Source: Streptomyces sp. RKND-216 (GTDB lineage: Bacteria; Actinomycetota; Actinomycetes; Streptomycetales; Streptomycetaceae). Taken from it: a stretch of DNA of 64,000 nucleotides. The translations under genes and the position numbers were made by a program. The DNA lies in assembly GCF_004795255.1 (NCBI RefSeq), contig NZ_SSBQ01000002.1, forward strand, positions 2,623,501-2,687,500, read 5' to 3'. Below the pieces are notes generated by a model that saw nothing but the letters and a program-made list of their open reading frames with translations, was not told the origin of the DNA and ran no database searches. Shown here piece by piece: positions 44,455 through 52,498 of the stretch. The stretch's first letter is position 1; every line of letters begins with the position of its first letter.

Positions 44455-45282
44455 ATGGCAGGCGTACGTGCGGACATCCGGACCCGTGACGGCTGGGCGG
44501 TGCGGCACGCGGTGCTGACCGTCACGGACGCGGCGGGCGAGCAGGTGCTGCGCGCGCCCGTCGACGACGACGGCTCCGTCCGCACCGACGACCCGCTGCC
44601 CGCGGGCTCGTACACGGTCCTCGTCACCGCCGTCGGCTACGCCCCCGCCGCCGTCACCGCCCTGGTGACCGCGTCGGGGCGGGCCGACGTCGGCACCCTG
44701 GAGCTGACCCGGCAGGACGGCACCCGGCTGCCCTCGCCGGGCCCGTGGACCATCGACCCGGCGCACTCCCGCGTCGCCGCCACCGCCCAGCACCTGGGCA
44801 TCTCCAGCGTGCACGGGCGGTTCACCGCGTTCGGCGGCCGTATCGACATCGCCGAGGACCCGGAGAAGTCCCGTGTGGAGGCGGTGATACGCGCGGACAG
44901 CATCGACACCGGCAACGCGCTGCGCGACCGGCACATCCGCTCCGCCGACTTCCTCAACGTCGCCGAGCACCCGGACATCACCTACCGCGCCACCGGGGTC
45001 GAGGCGGCCGGCGCCGACGGGTGGACCGTGCGCGGGCAGCTGGCCATGCACGGCCTGGTGCGGAACGTCGACCTCGACCTGACCTGCCTGGGCACCGGCC
45101 CGGACTCCGCAGGCGCGCAACGGGCGGCGTTCCGCGCGACGACCGAACTGCGCCGGCACGACTTCGCGATGACCTACAACCAGGTCGTCGCGGCGGGCAT
45201 CGCGGCCATCGGCACCACGCTGAAGGTCGAGCTGGACATCCAGGCCGTGCAGGGCGAGTCGCTGCCGCCGACACCCAAGTAG
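44455..45282 (+). CDS. YceI-family protein with N-terminal carboxypeptidase-regulatory-like domain
   Basis: 275 residues. The first 85 residues are a carboxypeptidase-regulatory-like repeat (VRADIRTRDGWAVRHAVLTVTDAAGE, LPAGSYTVLVTAVGYAP) like those on the pump encoded just upstream. A YceI domain follows (about 95-265: WTIDPAHSRVAATAQHLGISSVHGRF, RDRHIRSADFLNVAEHPDITYRAT, LTMHG-like LAMHGLVRNVDLDL), a lipocalin-like barrel that binds long isoprenoids. There is no signal peptide, so it should be cytoplasmic, unlike E. coli YceI. The gene begins 40 bases after the MFS gene. Confidence 0.9.
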   Translation: MAGVRADIRTRDGWAVRHAVLTVTDAAGEQVLRAPVDDDGSVRTDDPLPAGSYTVLVTAVGYAPAAVTALVTASGRADVGTLELTRQDGTRLPSPGPWTIDPAHSRVAATAQHLGISSVHGRFTAFGGRIDIAEDPEKSRVEAVIRADSIDTGNALRDRHIRSADFLNVAEHPDITYRATGVEAAGADGWTVRGQLAMHGLVRNVDLDLTCLGTGPDSAGAQRAAFRATTELRRHDFAMTYNQVVAAGIAAIGTTLKVELDIQAVQGESLPPTPK

Positions 45283-45604
45283 CTGGGCCCGGACGGCACA
45301 CCCCTCGTGGGCTCGGGCGGAACCCGCCCTTCCGGGAGCGGGTTCCGGACGGGTTCCGGACGCGTTCCGCGCCGGTCACCGGCCCTCCGCCGCGAACAGC
45401 GGGCGTCGCACGGGTGACGGACGGGTGCGGCGCCGCTGGTGGGCCTCCCCCGCTCGCCCGGAAGGTGACCGGCGCCACCGTCACCACGTGCGTCTAATTC
45501 AACACTCAACGTTACTTAAAACGGATGGTCGGATGTGCATCCGGCACCGCTTCCCGACAGACTCTCGACCGCTGTCCGTCACACCAAGCGGAAGGTCTGT
45601 CACC
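45283..45604 (+). promoter_or_regulatory. Terminator region and promoter of the subtilisin-inhibitor gene
   Basis: 322 bases. The first part holds the hairpin listed separately and a direct repeat GGGTTCCGGAC (two copies at 45340-45361). The part from about 45487 is clearly AT-richer (TAATTCAACACTC, GTTACTTAAAACGG) than any nearby sequence and is the likely promoter of the gene at 45605. Protease-inhibitor genes in Streptomyces are known AdpA targets; no exact AdpA box is called. Confidence 0.5.
45318..45347 (+). terminator. Terminator after the MarR-MFS-YceI unit
   Basis: A 10-bp perfect stem CGGAACCCGC/GCGGGTTCCG with a ten-base loop, 35 bases past the YceI stop. Confidence 0.65.
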
Positions 45605-46042
45605 ATGCGTCACCTCGTGAAGTCCGCAGCGGCGATCCCGTTGCTGGCCGCAGGCGCTCTCGTCGGTCTCCTCAGTGGCACGGCGACCGCCGCGCCCACG
45701 GCGCCCGACGCGCTCCACGCCCCCTCGGCCCTCGTGCTCACCGTGGGGGACGGTGCGAGCGCCGCCACCGCGGTGCCGCTGCGCGCCGTCACCCTCACCT
45801 GCGGCCCGCAGGCCGCGGGCTCCCACCCGGCGGCGGCCGCCGCCTGCGGTGAACTCTCCGCAGCCGACGGCAACTTCGCCTCGATCGGCACCGGCGGCTC
45901 CGACCGCTTCTGCCCGATGGTCTACGACCCGGTCGTCGTCACCGCGACCGGCGTCTACGACGGCCGACGGGTGGACTTCGAGCGCACCTACGGCAACCCC
46001 TGCGAGATGGGAGCCTCCGGCACGGCGGTCTTCGCCTTCTGA
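45605..46042 (+). CDS. Streptomyces subtilisin inhibitor (SSI) family protein
   Basis: 145 residues. The signal peptide (MRHLVKSAAAIPLLAAGALVG, cleavage near TATAA) leaves a mature chain of about 113 residues, the SSI size. Four Cys (66, 81, 103, 133) match the two family disulfides. The reactive-site loop CPMVYDPV has Met105 at P1 and Val106 at P1', the pair found in SSI itself, predicting inhibition of subtilisin-like proteases. GGAAGG precedes ATG 45605. It is a monocistronic, secreted, likely developmentally regulated gene. Confidence 0.95.
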   Translation: MRHLVKSAAAIPLLAAGALVGLLSGTATAAPTAPDALHAPSALVLTVGDGASAATAVPLRAVTLTCGPQAAGSHPAAAAACGELSAADGNFASIGTGGSDRFCPMVYDPVVVTATGVYDGRRVDFERTYGNPCEMGASGTAVFAF

Positions 46043-46061
46043 GCCGGCTCTCCGCCCAGAC

Positions 46062-46090
46062 GTCCCGCGAGCGCCTCCCCGCGGCGGGAC
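46062..46090 (+). terminator. Probable terminator after the SSI gene
   Basis: GTCCCGC/GCGGGAC stem of 7 bp with a 15-base loop, 20 bases after the stop. Weaker than the other hairpins in the window. Confidence 0.45.
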
Positions 46091-46214
46091 GGGCCACCCG
46101 GCCCACCGGGCGGACGTGGGGTCCCCCCGTGCCCCATGTCCGCCCGGCTTCTCCTTCCGGCTCCCTACCCGGCTCCTTCCGGAGCCGTCACTCCGCCTCC
46201 GGGCGGGCGGCCGC

Positions 46215-46529
46215 TCAGCCGCGGGGGTAGGTCTGGGCGTCCATGACGTCGAGGTTGAGGAAGCGGGGCTCGCCCGTGCAGAGTTCGCGCATGCGGGCCG
46301 CGACCTCCTGCGTCTCCGCCAGGTCGTTGTTCCGCATCGCCGCCTCGTAGGAGGGGAACTCCACGATGTCGACGTAGTGGTCGGTGCGTTCGCGGTCGTG
46401 GGTGTGGAACTCGTGCGTGAGGGTGCGCTTCCCCTCGGTCGCCCGGAGGAACTCGTCGTAGAGCAGCTCCATCTCCGCGGGCCGCTTCGTGTCGTACTCG
46501 ATGACCTGGATGAACGTCATCGTCATCAC
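46215..46529 (-). CDS. Small dimeric alpha/beta-barrel (ABM-like) protein
   Basis: About 104 residues. It resembles antibiotic-biosynthesis-monooxygenase/NIPSNAP-like ferredoxin folds: FIQVIEYDTKRPAEMELLYDEFL, HFHTHDRERTDHYVDIVEFPSYEAAMRNND (the EFPSYEAAM pattern is typical) and a C-terminal RFLNLDVMDAQ. Proteins of this kind form dimers; the activity cannot be told from sequence. Starts at 46529, 46526 and 46520 are all possible (MMTMTF). It stands alone, convergent with SSI. Confidence 0.72.
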   Translation of the reverse strand: MMTMTFIQVIEYDTKRPAEMELLYDEFLRATEGKRTLTHEFHTHDRERTDHYVDIVEFPSYEAAMRNNDLAETQEVAARMRELCTGEPRFLNLDVMDAQTYPRG

Positions 46530-46630
46530 TCTCTCGAAGACCGGTTCCGATGCTCGCCCCCTCCTTCCATCCTGCGCCCGCGCGCGGCGACCGGCACGGC
46601 GGGACGGGACGGGACGCTGGATGGAGCGGG

Positions 46631-46686
46631 ACGCCGACGGCCTCCGTCGCCTCCGCGGGTGCGGAGGCGACGGAGGCCGTCGGCGT
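46631..46686. terminator. 26-bp perfect hairpin ending the heat-shock operon
   Basis: 46631-46656 and 46661-46686 are exact inverted copies around the loop GGGT. It lies 10 bases past the hspR stop on the minus strand and works as a strong terminator for dnaK-grpE-dnaJ-hspR. It also isolates the gene at 46215, which starts on the far side. Confidence 0.9.
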
Positions 46687-46696
46687 GCGGGGCCGG

Positions 46697-47170
46697 TCAG
46701 TCCCGGCGGGAGCGCTTGGGCCGCCAGACGACCAGCGCGCTCGACTGGTGCACCTCGCTGTACGGCACGAGGTCCCGGCGATAGGAGGCGTGCACCTGCT
46801 GCTCGCGCTGACGCATCGCCACCGCCGCTCCCTCCACGGCCTGCTGGAGTTCAGCGACCCGCGACTGGAGCGCGGTGACCTGGTTCTCCAGCTCGATGAT
46901 CCGCTTGATGCCGGCGAGGTTGATGCCCTCGTCCTGGCTGAGCTGCTGCACCTGGCGCAGCAGCTCGATGTCCCGCGCCGAGTAGCGCCGGCCGCGGCCG
47001 GCCGTACGGTCCGGGGAGACCAGTCCGAGACGGTCGTACTGGCGGAGCGTCTGCGGGTGGAGCCCGGAGAGCTGCGCCGCCACCGAGATGACGTAGACCG
47101 GGGAGTCGTCGGTCAGCTCGTACGGCTGCCGCCCCCCGAAACGCTGGCTGTTGCCGCCTCGGCCGCGCAT
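46697..47170 (-). CDS. hspR: HspR, heat-shock repressor
   Basis: 157 residues, MerR-type winged helix (VYVISVAAQLSGLHPQTLRQYDRLGLVSPDRT, then GRGRRYSARDIELLRQVQQL). A coiled coil (about 95-125) mediates dimerisation. In S. coelicolor HspR needs DnaK as co-repressor and binds HAIR sites; a HAIR site stands before dnaK here, giving a feedback loop. The first 20 residues are a Gly/Arg-rich extension. ATG 47170 is two bases after the dnaJ stop. Confidence 0.96.
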   Translation of the reverse strand: MRGRGGNSQRFGGRQPYELTDDSPVYVISVAAQLSGLHPQTLRQYDRLGLVSPDRTAGRGRRYSARDIELLRQVQQLSQDEGINLAGIKRIIELENQVTALQSRVAELQQAVEGAAVAMRQREQQVHASYRRDLVPYSEVHQSSALVVWRPKRSRRD

Positions 47171-47171
47171 C

Positions 47172-48359
47172 TCAGTCTCCCTTCGCTGCCTTGAACAGCG
47201 CCGCTCTCGGGTCCTCGTCCGCGGTGGCGTCGCGATAGGCCTCGAGCGTGTCCCGCGCCTTGTCGCCCAGGTCCCCCGGCACCGACACGTCGACGGTGAC
47301 CAGCAGGTCGCCGCGGGTGCCGTCCTTCCGGGTGGCGCCCTTGCCGCGGGCCCGCATGGTGCGGCCGCTCGGGGTGCCCGGCGGCAGCTTGAGCGTGACG
47401 GGCGGGCCGCCGAGGGTCGGCACCTTGATCTCGCCGCCTAGCGCGGCTTCCGGGAAGGTGACCGGCACGGTGACCGTGAGGTTGTCGCCCCTGCGCCCGA
47501 AGACGGGGTGCTTGTCGACGTGGACCACGACGTAGAGGTCGCCGTTGGGGCCGCCGCGCTCGCCGGGGGCGCCCTTGCCGCGCAGCCGGATGCGCTGCCC
47601 GTCGGTGACGCCCGCGGGGATGCGGACCTGCATGGTGCGCGAAGAGGTCGCCCGCCCGCTGCCCTTGCAGACCTCGCACGGGTCCTGCGCGATCAGACCG
47701 CGGCCCTTGCAGTCCACGCACGGGTCGGTGAGCGAGAAACCACCGCCGCCGCCCCGGCTGACCTGGCCGGTGCCGACACAGGTCGGGCACACCCGCGGCG
47801 TGCCGTTCTTGTCGCCGGTGCCGGAACAGGCCTTGCAGGCGGCGGAGGAGGACATCCGCAGCGGCACCGTCGCACCGTCCACGGCCTCGGTGAAGCTGAG
47901 CGTCACCTCCGACTCGACGTCCTGCCCGCGCCGCGGCTGCGTACGGCCGCCCGCGCCGCCGCGGTTGAACAGGCCGCCGAACACGTCGCCCAGACCGCCG
48001 CCGAAGCCGCCGCCCTGGGGTCCACCGGCCGGGCCGCCCTGGGTGCCGCCGAACAGGTCGCCCAGGTCGAAGTTGAACGAGCCGCCGCCCGCCCCGGGTC
48101 CGGGACGGAATCCGCCGCCGCTCCCGAAGAGGGCGCGCGCCTCGTCGTACTCCTTGCGCCGCTTGGCGTCACCGAGGACGTCGTACGCCTCCGAGGCGTC
48201 CTTGAAGCGCTCCTCGGCGGCCGCGTCGCCCCGGTTGGCGTCCGGGTGGTTCTCCCGGGCGAGCTTCCGGTAGGCCTTCTTGATCTCGGCCTCGGTGGCG
48301 TCCTTCGGGACGCCGAGGACCTTGTAGTAGTCCTTCTCGATGAAGTCCTTGGTGCTCAT
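47172..48359 (-). CDS. dnaJ: DnaJ co-chaperone
   Basis: 395 residues, type I DnaJ. The J domain (about 8-72) has the HPD motif (ENHPDANRG), followed by a Gly/Phe-rich region (about 80-145) and four zinc repeats: CKACSGTG, CPTCVGTG, CVDCKGRG, CEVCKGSG. Two C-terminal substrate-binding domains end in a dimerisation tail. It stimulates DnaK ATPase. 39 bases separate it from grpE, and hspR follows at once. Confidence 0.97.
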   Translation of the reverse strand: MSTKDFIEKDYYKVLGVPKDATEAEIKKAYRKLARENHPDANRGDAAAEERFKDASEAYDVLGDAKRRKEYDEARALFGSGGGFRPGPGAGGGSFNFDLGDLFGGTQGGPAGGPQGGGFGGGLGDVFGGLFNRGGAGGRTQPRRGQDVESEVTLSFTEAVDGATVPLRMSSSAACKACSGTGDKNGTPRVCPTCVGTGQVSRGGGGGFSLTDPCVDCKGRGLIAQDPCEVCKGSGRATSSRTMQVRIPAGVTDGQRIRLRGKGAPGERGGPNGDLYVVVHVDKHPVFGRRGDNLTVTVPVTFPEAALGGEIKVPTLGGPPVTLKLPPGTPSGRTMRARGKGATRKDGTRGDLLVTVDVSVPGDLGDKARDTLEAYRDATADEDPRAALFKAAKGD

Positions 48360-48398
48360 CCCCGACGTCCCTCCTCTCCTGCCTGCGCGTACCCGACG

Positions 48399-49085
48399 TC
48401 AGCCCTCGTCCGGGCCACCGTCGTCCTTGTCGTCCGCCGCATGCTCGTCCGGCTCCCCCTGCGCGCCCGGCTGCGGTTCGGCGACACCCACCCGTGCGGG
48501 ACGGATGGTGCGCTCGCCGATGCGATACCCGGGCTGGAGGATCTGCACGCACGTCGTCTCGGTGACTTCCGGCGAGTACGAGTGCATCAGCGCCTCGTGC
48601 ACGGTCGGGTCGAAGGGCTCGCCCTCCTTGCCGAACTGCATCAGGCCCATCTTGGCCGCGACCATCTCCAGCGACTCGGCGACCGACTTGAAGCCGCCCA
48701 CCAGTTCGCCGTGGTCCCGGGCGCGGCCGATGTCGTCGAGCACCGGCAGCAGTTCCGTCAGGAGGTTCGCCACGGCGATCTCCTTGACGGAGACGCGGTC
48801 CCGCTCGACCCGGCGGCGGTAGTTCTGGAACTCCGCCTGGAGCCGCTGGAGGTCCTGCGTCCGTTCGTTCAGCGCGGTGCGGGTCTGGTCGAGCTGCGCG
48901 GTCAGCGCCGCGCCCCCGGCCGCCGCACCCTGCCCGTCGGTCGCGTCCCCGGCCGGGCCCGCCGGGGCCGCCTCCTCCTCGGAGGCGGACCCGGCGGCCG
49001 CTGCCGCGTCGTCGGACGCGGCGTCGGTTTCGGCGTCGGCGGGGACGTCGGGCTCCTGCGCGAAGCCCGGGGTCTCCTCCGTCAC
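48399..49085 (-). CDS. grpE: GrpE nucleotide-exchange factor
   Basis: 228 residues from GTG 49085, which overlaps the dnaK stop (GTGA). An acidic, Ala-rich N-terminal 60 residues is followed by a long coiled coil ([37 protein letters not shown]) and the beta domain ([42 protein letters not shown]). It releases ADP from DnaK. The C-terminal tail is acidic and probably disordered. Confidence 0.97.
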   Translation of the reverse strand: MTEETPGFAQEPDVPADAETDAASDDAAAAAGSASEEEAAPAGPAGDATDGQGAAAGGAALTAQLDQTRTALNERTQDLQRLQAEFQNYRRRVERDRVSVKEIAVANLLTELLPVLDDIGRARDHGELVGGFKSVAESLEMVAAKMGLMQFGKEGEPFDPTVHEALMHSYSPEVTETTCVQILQPGYRIGERTIRPARVGVAEPQPGAQGEPDEHAADDKDDGGPDEG

Positions 49086-50947
49086 GCGGCACCGTCCTTC
49101 GGCTTGTCGTCGTCCACGATCTCGGCGTCGACGACGTCGTCGTCACCGTCGGCCTTGGCCTCACCGGCGCCGGCTCCCGCGCCGGCCTCGGCGCCTTCGC
49201 CGCCCTGGGCGGCCTGCGCGTCGGCGTACAGCGCCTGGCCCAGCTTCTGGCTGGTGGCCGCGACCTTCTCGGAGGACTCGCGGATGGCGGCGGTGTCCTC
49301 GCCCTTCAGCTTCTCCTTGAGGTCGGTGAGTGCTTCCTCGACCTCGGTCTTGACGTCCCCGGGGACCTTCTCGTCGTTGTCCTTGAGGAACTTCTCGGTC
49401 GTGTAGACGAGCTGCTCCGCCTGGTTGCGGGTCTCCGCGGCCTCGCGGCGCTTGGAGTCCTCGTCGGCGTACTGCTCGGCGTCGCGCATCATGCGCTCGA
49501 TGTCGTCCTTCGGCAGCGCGGAGCCGCCGGTGACGGTCATCTTCTGCTCCTTGCCGGTGCCGAGGTCCTTCGCCGCGACGTGCATGATGCCGTTCGCGTC
49601 GATGTCGAAGGTGACCTCGATCTGCGGCACACCGCGCGGGGCCGGGGGCAGGCCGGTCAGCTCGAACATGCCGAGCTTCTTGTTGTACGCCGCGATCTCG
49701 CGCTCGCCCTGGTAGACCTGGATCTGCACGGACGGCTGGTTGTCCTCGGCCGTGGTGAAGATCTCCGAACGCTTGGTCGGGATCGTGGTGTTGCGCTCGA
49801 TCAGCTTGGTCATGATGCCGCCCTTGGTCTCGATGCCGAGGGACAGCGGGGTGACGTCGAGCAGCAGGACGTCCTTGACCTCGCCCTTGAGCACACCGGC
49901 CTGGAGGCTGGCGCCGATGGCGACGACCTCGTCCGGGTTGACGCCCTTGTTGGCCTCCTTGCCGCCGGTCAGCTCCTTGACCATGTCGGCGACGGCGGGC
50001 ATGCGGGTCGAGCCGCCGACCAGGACCACGTGGTCGATCTCGGACAGCTGGATGCCGGCGTCCTTGATGACGTTGTGGAACGGGGTCTTGCAACGGTCCA
50101 GCAGGTCCTGGGTGAGCTGCTGGAACTGGGCGCGGGTGAGCTTCTCGTCCAGGTGCAGCGGGCCCTCGGCGGAGGCGGTGATGTAAGGCAGGTTGATCGT
50201 GGTCTCCGAGGAGGAGGACAGCTCGATCTTCGCCTTCTCCGCGGCCTCGCGGAGCCGCTGGAGCGCCATCTTGTCCTTGGCCAGGTCGACCCCGTGACCG
50301 GAGTGGAACTGCTTGACCAGGTGGTCGACGACGCGCTGGTCCCAGTCGTCACCACCGAGGTGGTTGTCGCCGTTGGTCGCCTTGACCTCGACCACGCCGT
50401 CGCCGATCTCCAGCAGCGAGACGTCGAACGTACCGCCACCGAGGTCGAAGACCAGGATGGTCTGGTCCTCCTTCTCCATGCCGTAGGCGAGGGCGGCGGC
50501 GGTCGGCTCGTTGACGATGCGCAGGACGTTCAGGCCCGCGATCTCGCCGGCCTCCTTTGTGGCCTGACGCTCGTGGTCGTTGAAGTAGGCGGGGACGGTG
50601 ATGACGGCGTCCGTCACCTTGTCGCCCAGGTAGGACTCGGCGTCCCGCTTGAGCTTCTGGAGCACGAACGCGCTCATCTGCTGCGGGTTGAAGTCCTTGC
50701 CGTCGAGGTTGATCTTCCAGTCGGTGCCCATGTGGCGCTTGACCGAGCGGACCGTACGGTCCACGTTGGTGACGGCCTGGCGCTTGGCCACCTCACCGAC
50801 GAGCACCTCGCCGTTCTTGGCGAAGGCGACGACGGACGGCGTGGTCCTGGCGCCCTCGGCATTGGTGATGACGGTGGGCTCACCGCCCTCGAGAACACTG
50901 ACGACGGAGTTCGTCGTACCCAGGTCGATGCCGACCGCTCGTGCCAT
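49082..50947 (-). CDS. dnaK: DnaK (Hsp70) chaperone
   Basis: 621 residues. The N-terminal ATPase signature [23 protein letters not shown] and the third motif [13 protein letters not shown] are intact. The substrate domain ([14 protein letters not shown]) and the acidic EEVD-less C-terminal tail ([11 protein letters not shown]) are typical of bacteria. It is the first gene of the operon. ATG 50947 is preceded by GGAGGAA, and the HAIR operator lies 23 bases upstream. Confidence 0.98.
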   Translation of the reverse strand: MARAVGIDLGTTNSVVSVLEGGEPTVITNAEGARTTPSVVAFAKNGEVLVGEVAKRQAVTNVDRTVRSVKRHMGTDWKINLDGKDFNPQQMSAFVLQKLKRDAESYLGDKVTDAVITVPAYFNDHERQATKEAGEIAGLNVLRIVNEPTAAALAYGMEKEDQTILVFDLGGGTFDVSLLEIGDGVVEVKATNGDNHLGGDDWDQRVVDHLVKQFHSGHGVDLAKDKMALQRLREAAEKAKIELSSSSETTINLPYITASAEGPLHLDEKLTRAQFQQLTQDLLDRCKTPFHNVIKDAGIQLSEIDHVVLVGGSTRMPAVADMVKELTGGKEANKGVNPDEVVAIGASLQAGVLKGEVKDVLLLDVTPLSLGIETKGGIMTKLIERNTTIPTKRSEIFTTAEDNQPSVQIQVYQGEREIAAYNKKLGMFELTGLPPAPRGVPQIEVTFDIDANGIMHVAAKDLGTGKEQKMTVTGGSALPKDDIERMMRDAEQYADEDSKRREAAETRNQAEQLVYTTEKFLKDNDEKVPGDVKTEVEEALTDLKEKLKGEDTAAIRESSEKVAATSQKLGQALYADAQAAQGGEGAEAGAGAGAGEAKADGDDDVVDAEIVDDDKPKDGAA

Positions 50948-50969
50948 TTCAGGTTCCTCCAGCTAATGC

Positions 50970-50990
50970 CTTGAGTGGATATGACTCAAG
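50970..50990 (-). promoter_or_regulatory. HAIR operator (HspR-binding site) upstream of dnaK
   Basis: CTTGAGT-N7-ACTCAAG, an exact match to the HAIR consensus, lies in the dnaK leader. A TTGACA-like -35 (minus strand, 51012-51017) stands upstream, so the HAIR falls at or just after the -10 and start of transcription, where HspR binding would block RNA polymerase. Imperfect half-sites occur further upstream (around 51025-51045). Confidence 0.93.
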
Positions 50991-51149
50991 AGTGCATGAG
51001 GCCCACGAATCTGTCAAAGGACATGAGTCTTGCCCGCTCAACTCTTATGCTGCACTTATGTGCACACTGGCATCACCGCAGCTCAGAGCGCTCCCGCAAG
51101 ACTCCCGACATTCAGCGCACCGGTCCGCAGCCCTGCCGGGGCGGTCGGG

Positions 51150-52328
51150 TCAGTCCGGGGCGGGCTGCGAGTGCGGCAGCCGGTCGGACGCCTCGCACCA
51201 CTCCACCGCGACGACGGCGGCGTCGTCCCGCAGGTCCCGGCCGGTGTGCCGGTCGACGGCGGCCAGCAGCCTGTCCGGCAGCACCTCGATCGGCGCGGTC
51301 AGCAGGGCCCCCGCCACCGACAGCAGCGGGAAGAACTGCCCTCCGGCGTCCCGCGCCTCGTCGATGCCGTCGGTGTACAGGAGCAGCCTCTCCCCCGGCT
51401 CCCACTCCCGGACGGACGCGGGGAAGCCCTCGGCGAACAGGTGCGCAAGCCCCAGCGGCGGCAGCGCCTCCCCGGAGCCGACGAAACGGGCGGCGCGCCC
51501 GTTCAGCAGCAGCGGCGGCGGGTGCCCGAGGTTGACCATGCACAGCCTCGGCCCGTCGATCTCCAGCAGCACGGCGGTCACGAACAGCTCGCAGCCGTCC
51601 TGGGTCCCGGTGTAAGAGTCACCCGGATCTCTCTCCAGCCGCGCGACGGCCTCCGAGCAGCGAAGCGCCACCCGCGACACGTTCGGTTCGTGGTGCGCCG
51701 CCTCGCGGAACGCACCGAGCACCGCGGCGGCCGTGCGGATGGCGGGCAGGCCCTTGCCGCGGACGTCGCCGACGATCAGCCTGACGCGGTCGCCCTCGAC
51801 CACCGCCTCGTAGAGATCGCCGCCGATCCTGGCCTCGGACTCGGCGGCGACGTAGCGCGCCTCGAAGCGCAGCCCGCCGGCCTCGCGCGGCATCGGCGGC
51901 AGCAGCGCGAGCTGGGCGGCCTCGGCCACCCGCTGCACCTGGGTGAGCTGCGCCACGCGCCGCTCTCTGGCGGTGGCAGCCACCAGAGAGGCCACGCTCA
52001 CCACGGCCACAGCGCCGACGACCGTGCCGTGGAGGAAGGGGCCGTCGTCGGGGTCGACGAACGCGGTACCGACTCCGACGAACAGGGCGGCGAGCGAGAC
52101 GGCGAGCACCTGACGCGGCGACCCCCGGATCGCGGCCAGGGCGGGCACCGGGGAGAGCAGCGAGCCGGCACGCAGATTCGGGGCGTCGCCGATGTCGTCG
52201 CCGACCTCCACCAGAGCGACGACGAGCAGCAGGAGCCAGGGCAGCAGGGCCCACAGCGCCCCGCGCCCCGCCGCATCCCGTGACCTGCTGTTCAATCGGA
52301 CCGCCACCCGGTTCGCCCCCAGAATCAC
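51150..52328 (-). CDS. Membrane-bound SpoIIE-type (PP2C) phosphatase
   Basis: Up to 392 residues. Three or four hydrophobic segments (about 25-42, 58-75, 80-90, 100-118) precede a PP2C/SpoIIE domain (about 140-375) with RIGGDLYEAV, VGDVRGKGLPA and the C-terminal DDAAVVAVEW metal sites. There is no ATPase domain. It probably dephosphorylates an anti-sigma-antagonist protein at the membrane. GTG 52328 is the most upstream start; GTG 52307 (MAVRLNSRS) is an equally good choice. It is divergent from the Fe-S protein gene. Confidence 0.85.
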   Translation of the reverse strand: MILGANRVAVRLNSRSRDAAGRGALWALLPWLLLLVVALVEVGDDIGDAPNLRAGSLLSPVPALAAIRGSPRQVLAVSLAALFVGVGTAFVDPDDGPFLHGTVVGAVAVVSVASLVAATARERRVAQLTQVQRVAEAAQLALLPPMPREAGGLRFEARYVAAESEARIGGDLYEAVVEGDRVRLIVGDVRGKGLPAIRTAAAVLGAFREAAHHEPNVSRVALRCSEAVARLERDPGDSYTGTQDGCELFVTAVLLEIDGPRLCMVNLGHPPPLLLNGRAARFVGSGEALPPLGLAHLFAEGFPASVREWEPGERLLLYTDGIDEARDAGGQFFPLLSVAGALLTAPIEVLPDRLLAAVDRHTGRDLRDDAAVVAVEWCEASDRLPHSQPAPD

Positions 52329-52498
52329 TTTTATGCCGAAACGGTATCGCAGGAGGTCGGGCGACGCAGATCACCGCGGCATCGGGTGCAGCACTCCCGT
52401 GATACTGGGTAGGCTCGTACGAACCAGATAAGTTACTGCTTAGTAAACGAGTCGTCGCCGTGCCGGCGCAGGCTCGCCCGCAGGTCCGAGGAGCCGTC

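Noticed and set aside
41718..44627. Minus-strand open frame of about 970 codons over the MFS gene
   Set aside because: Antisense shadow of a well-supported transporter; no domain is recognisable.
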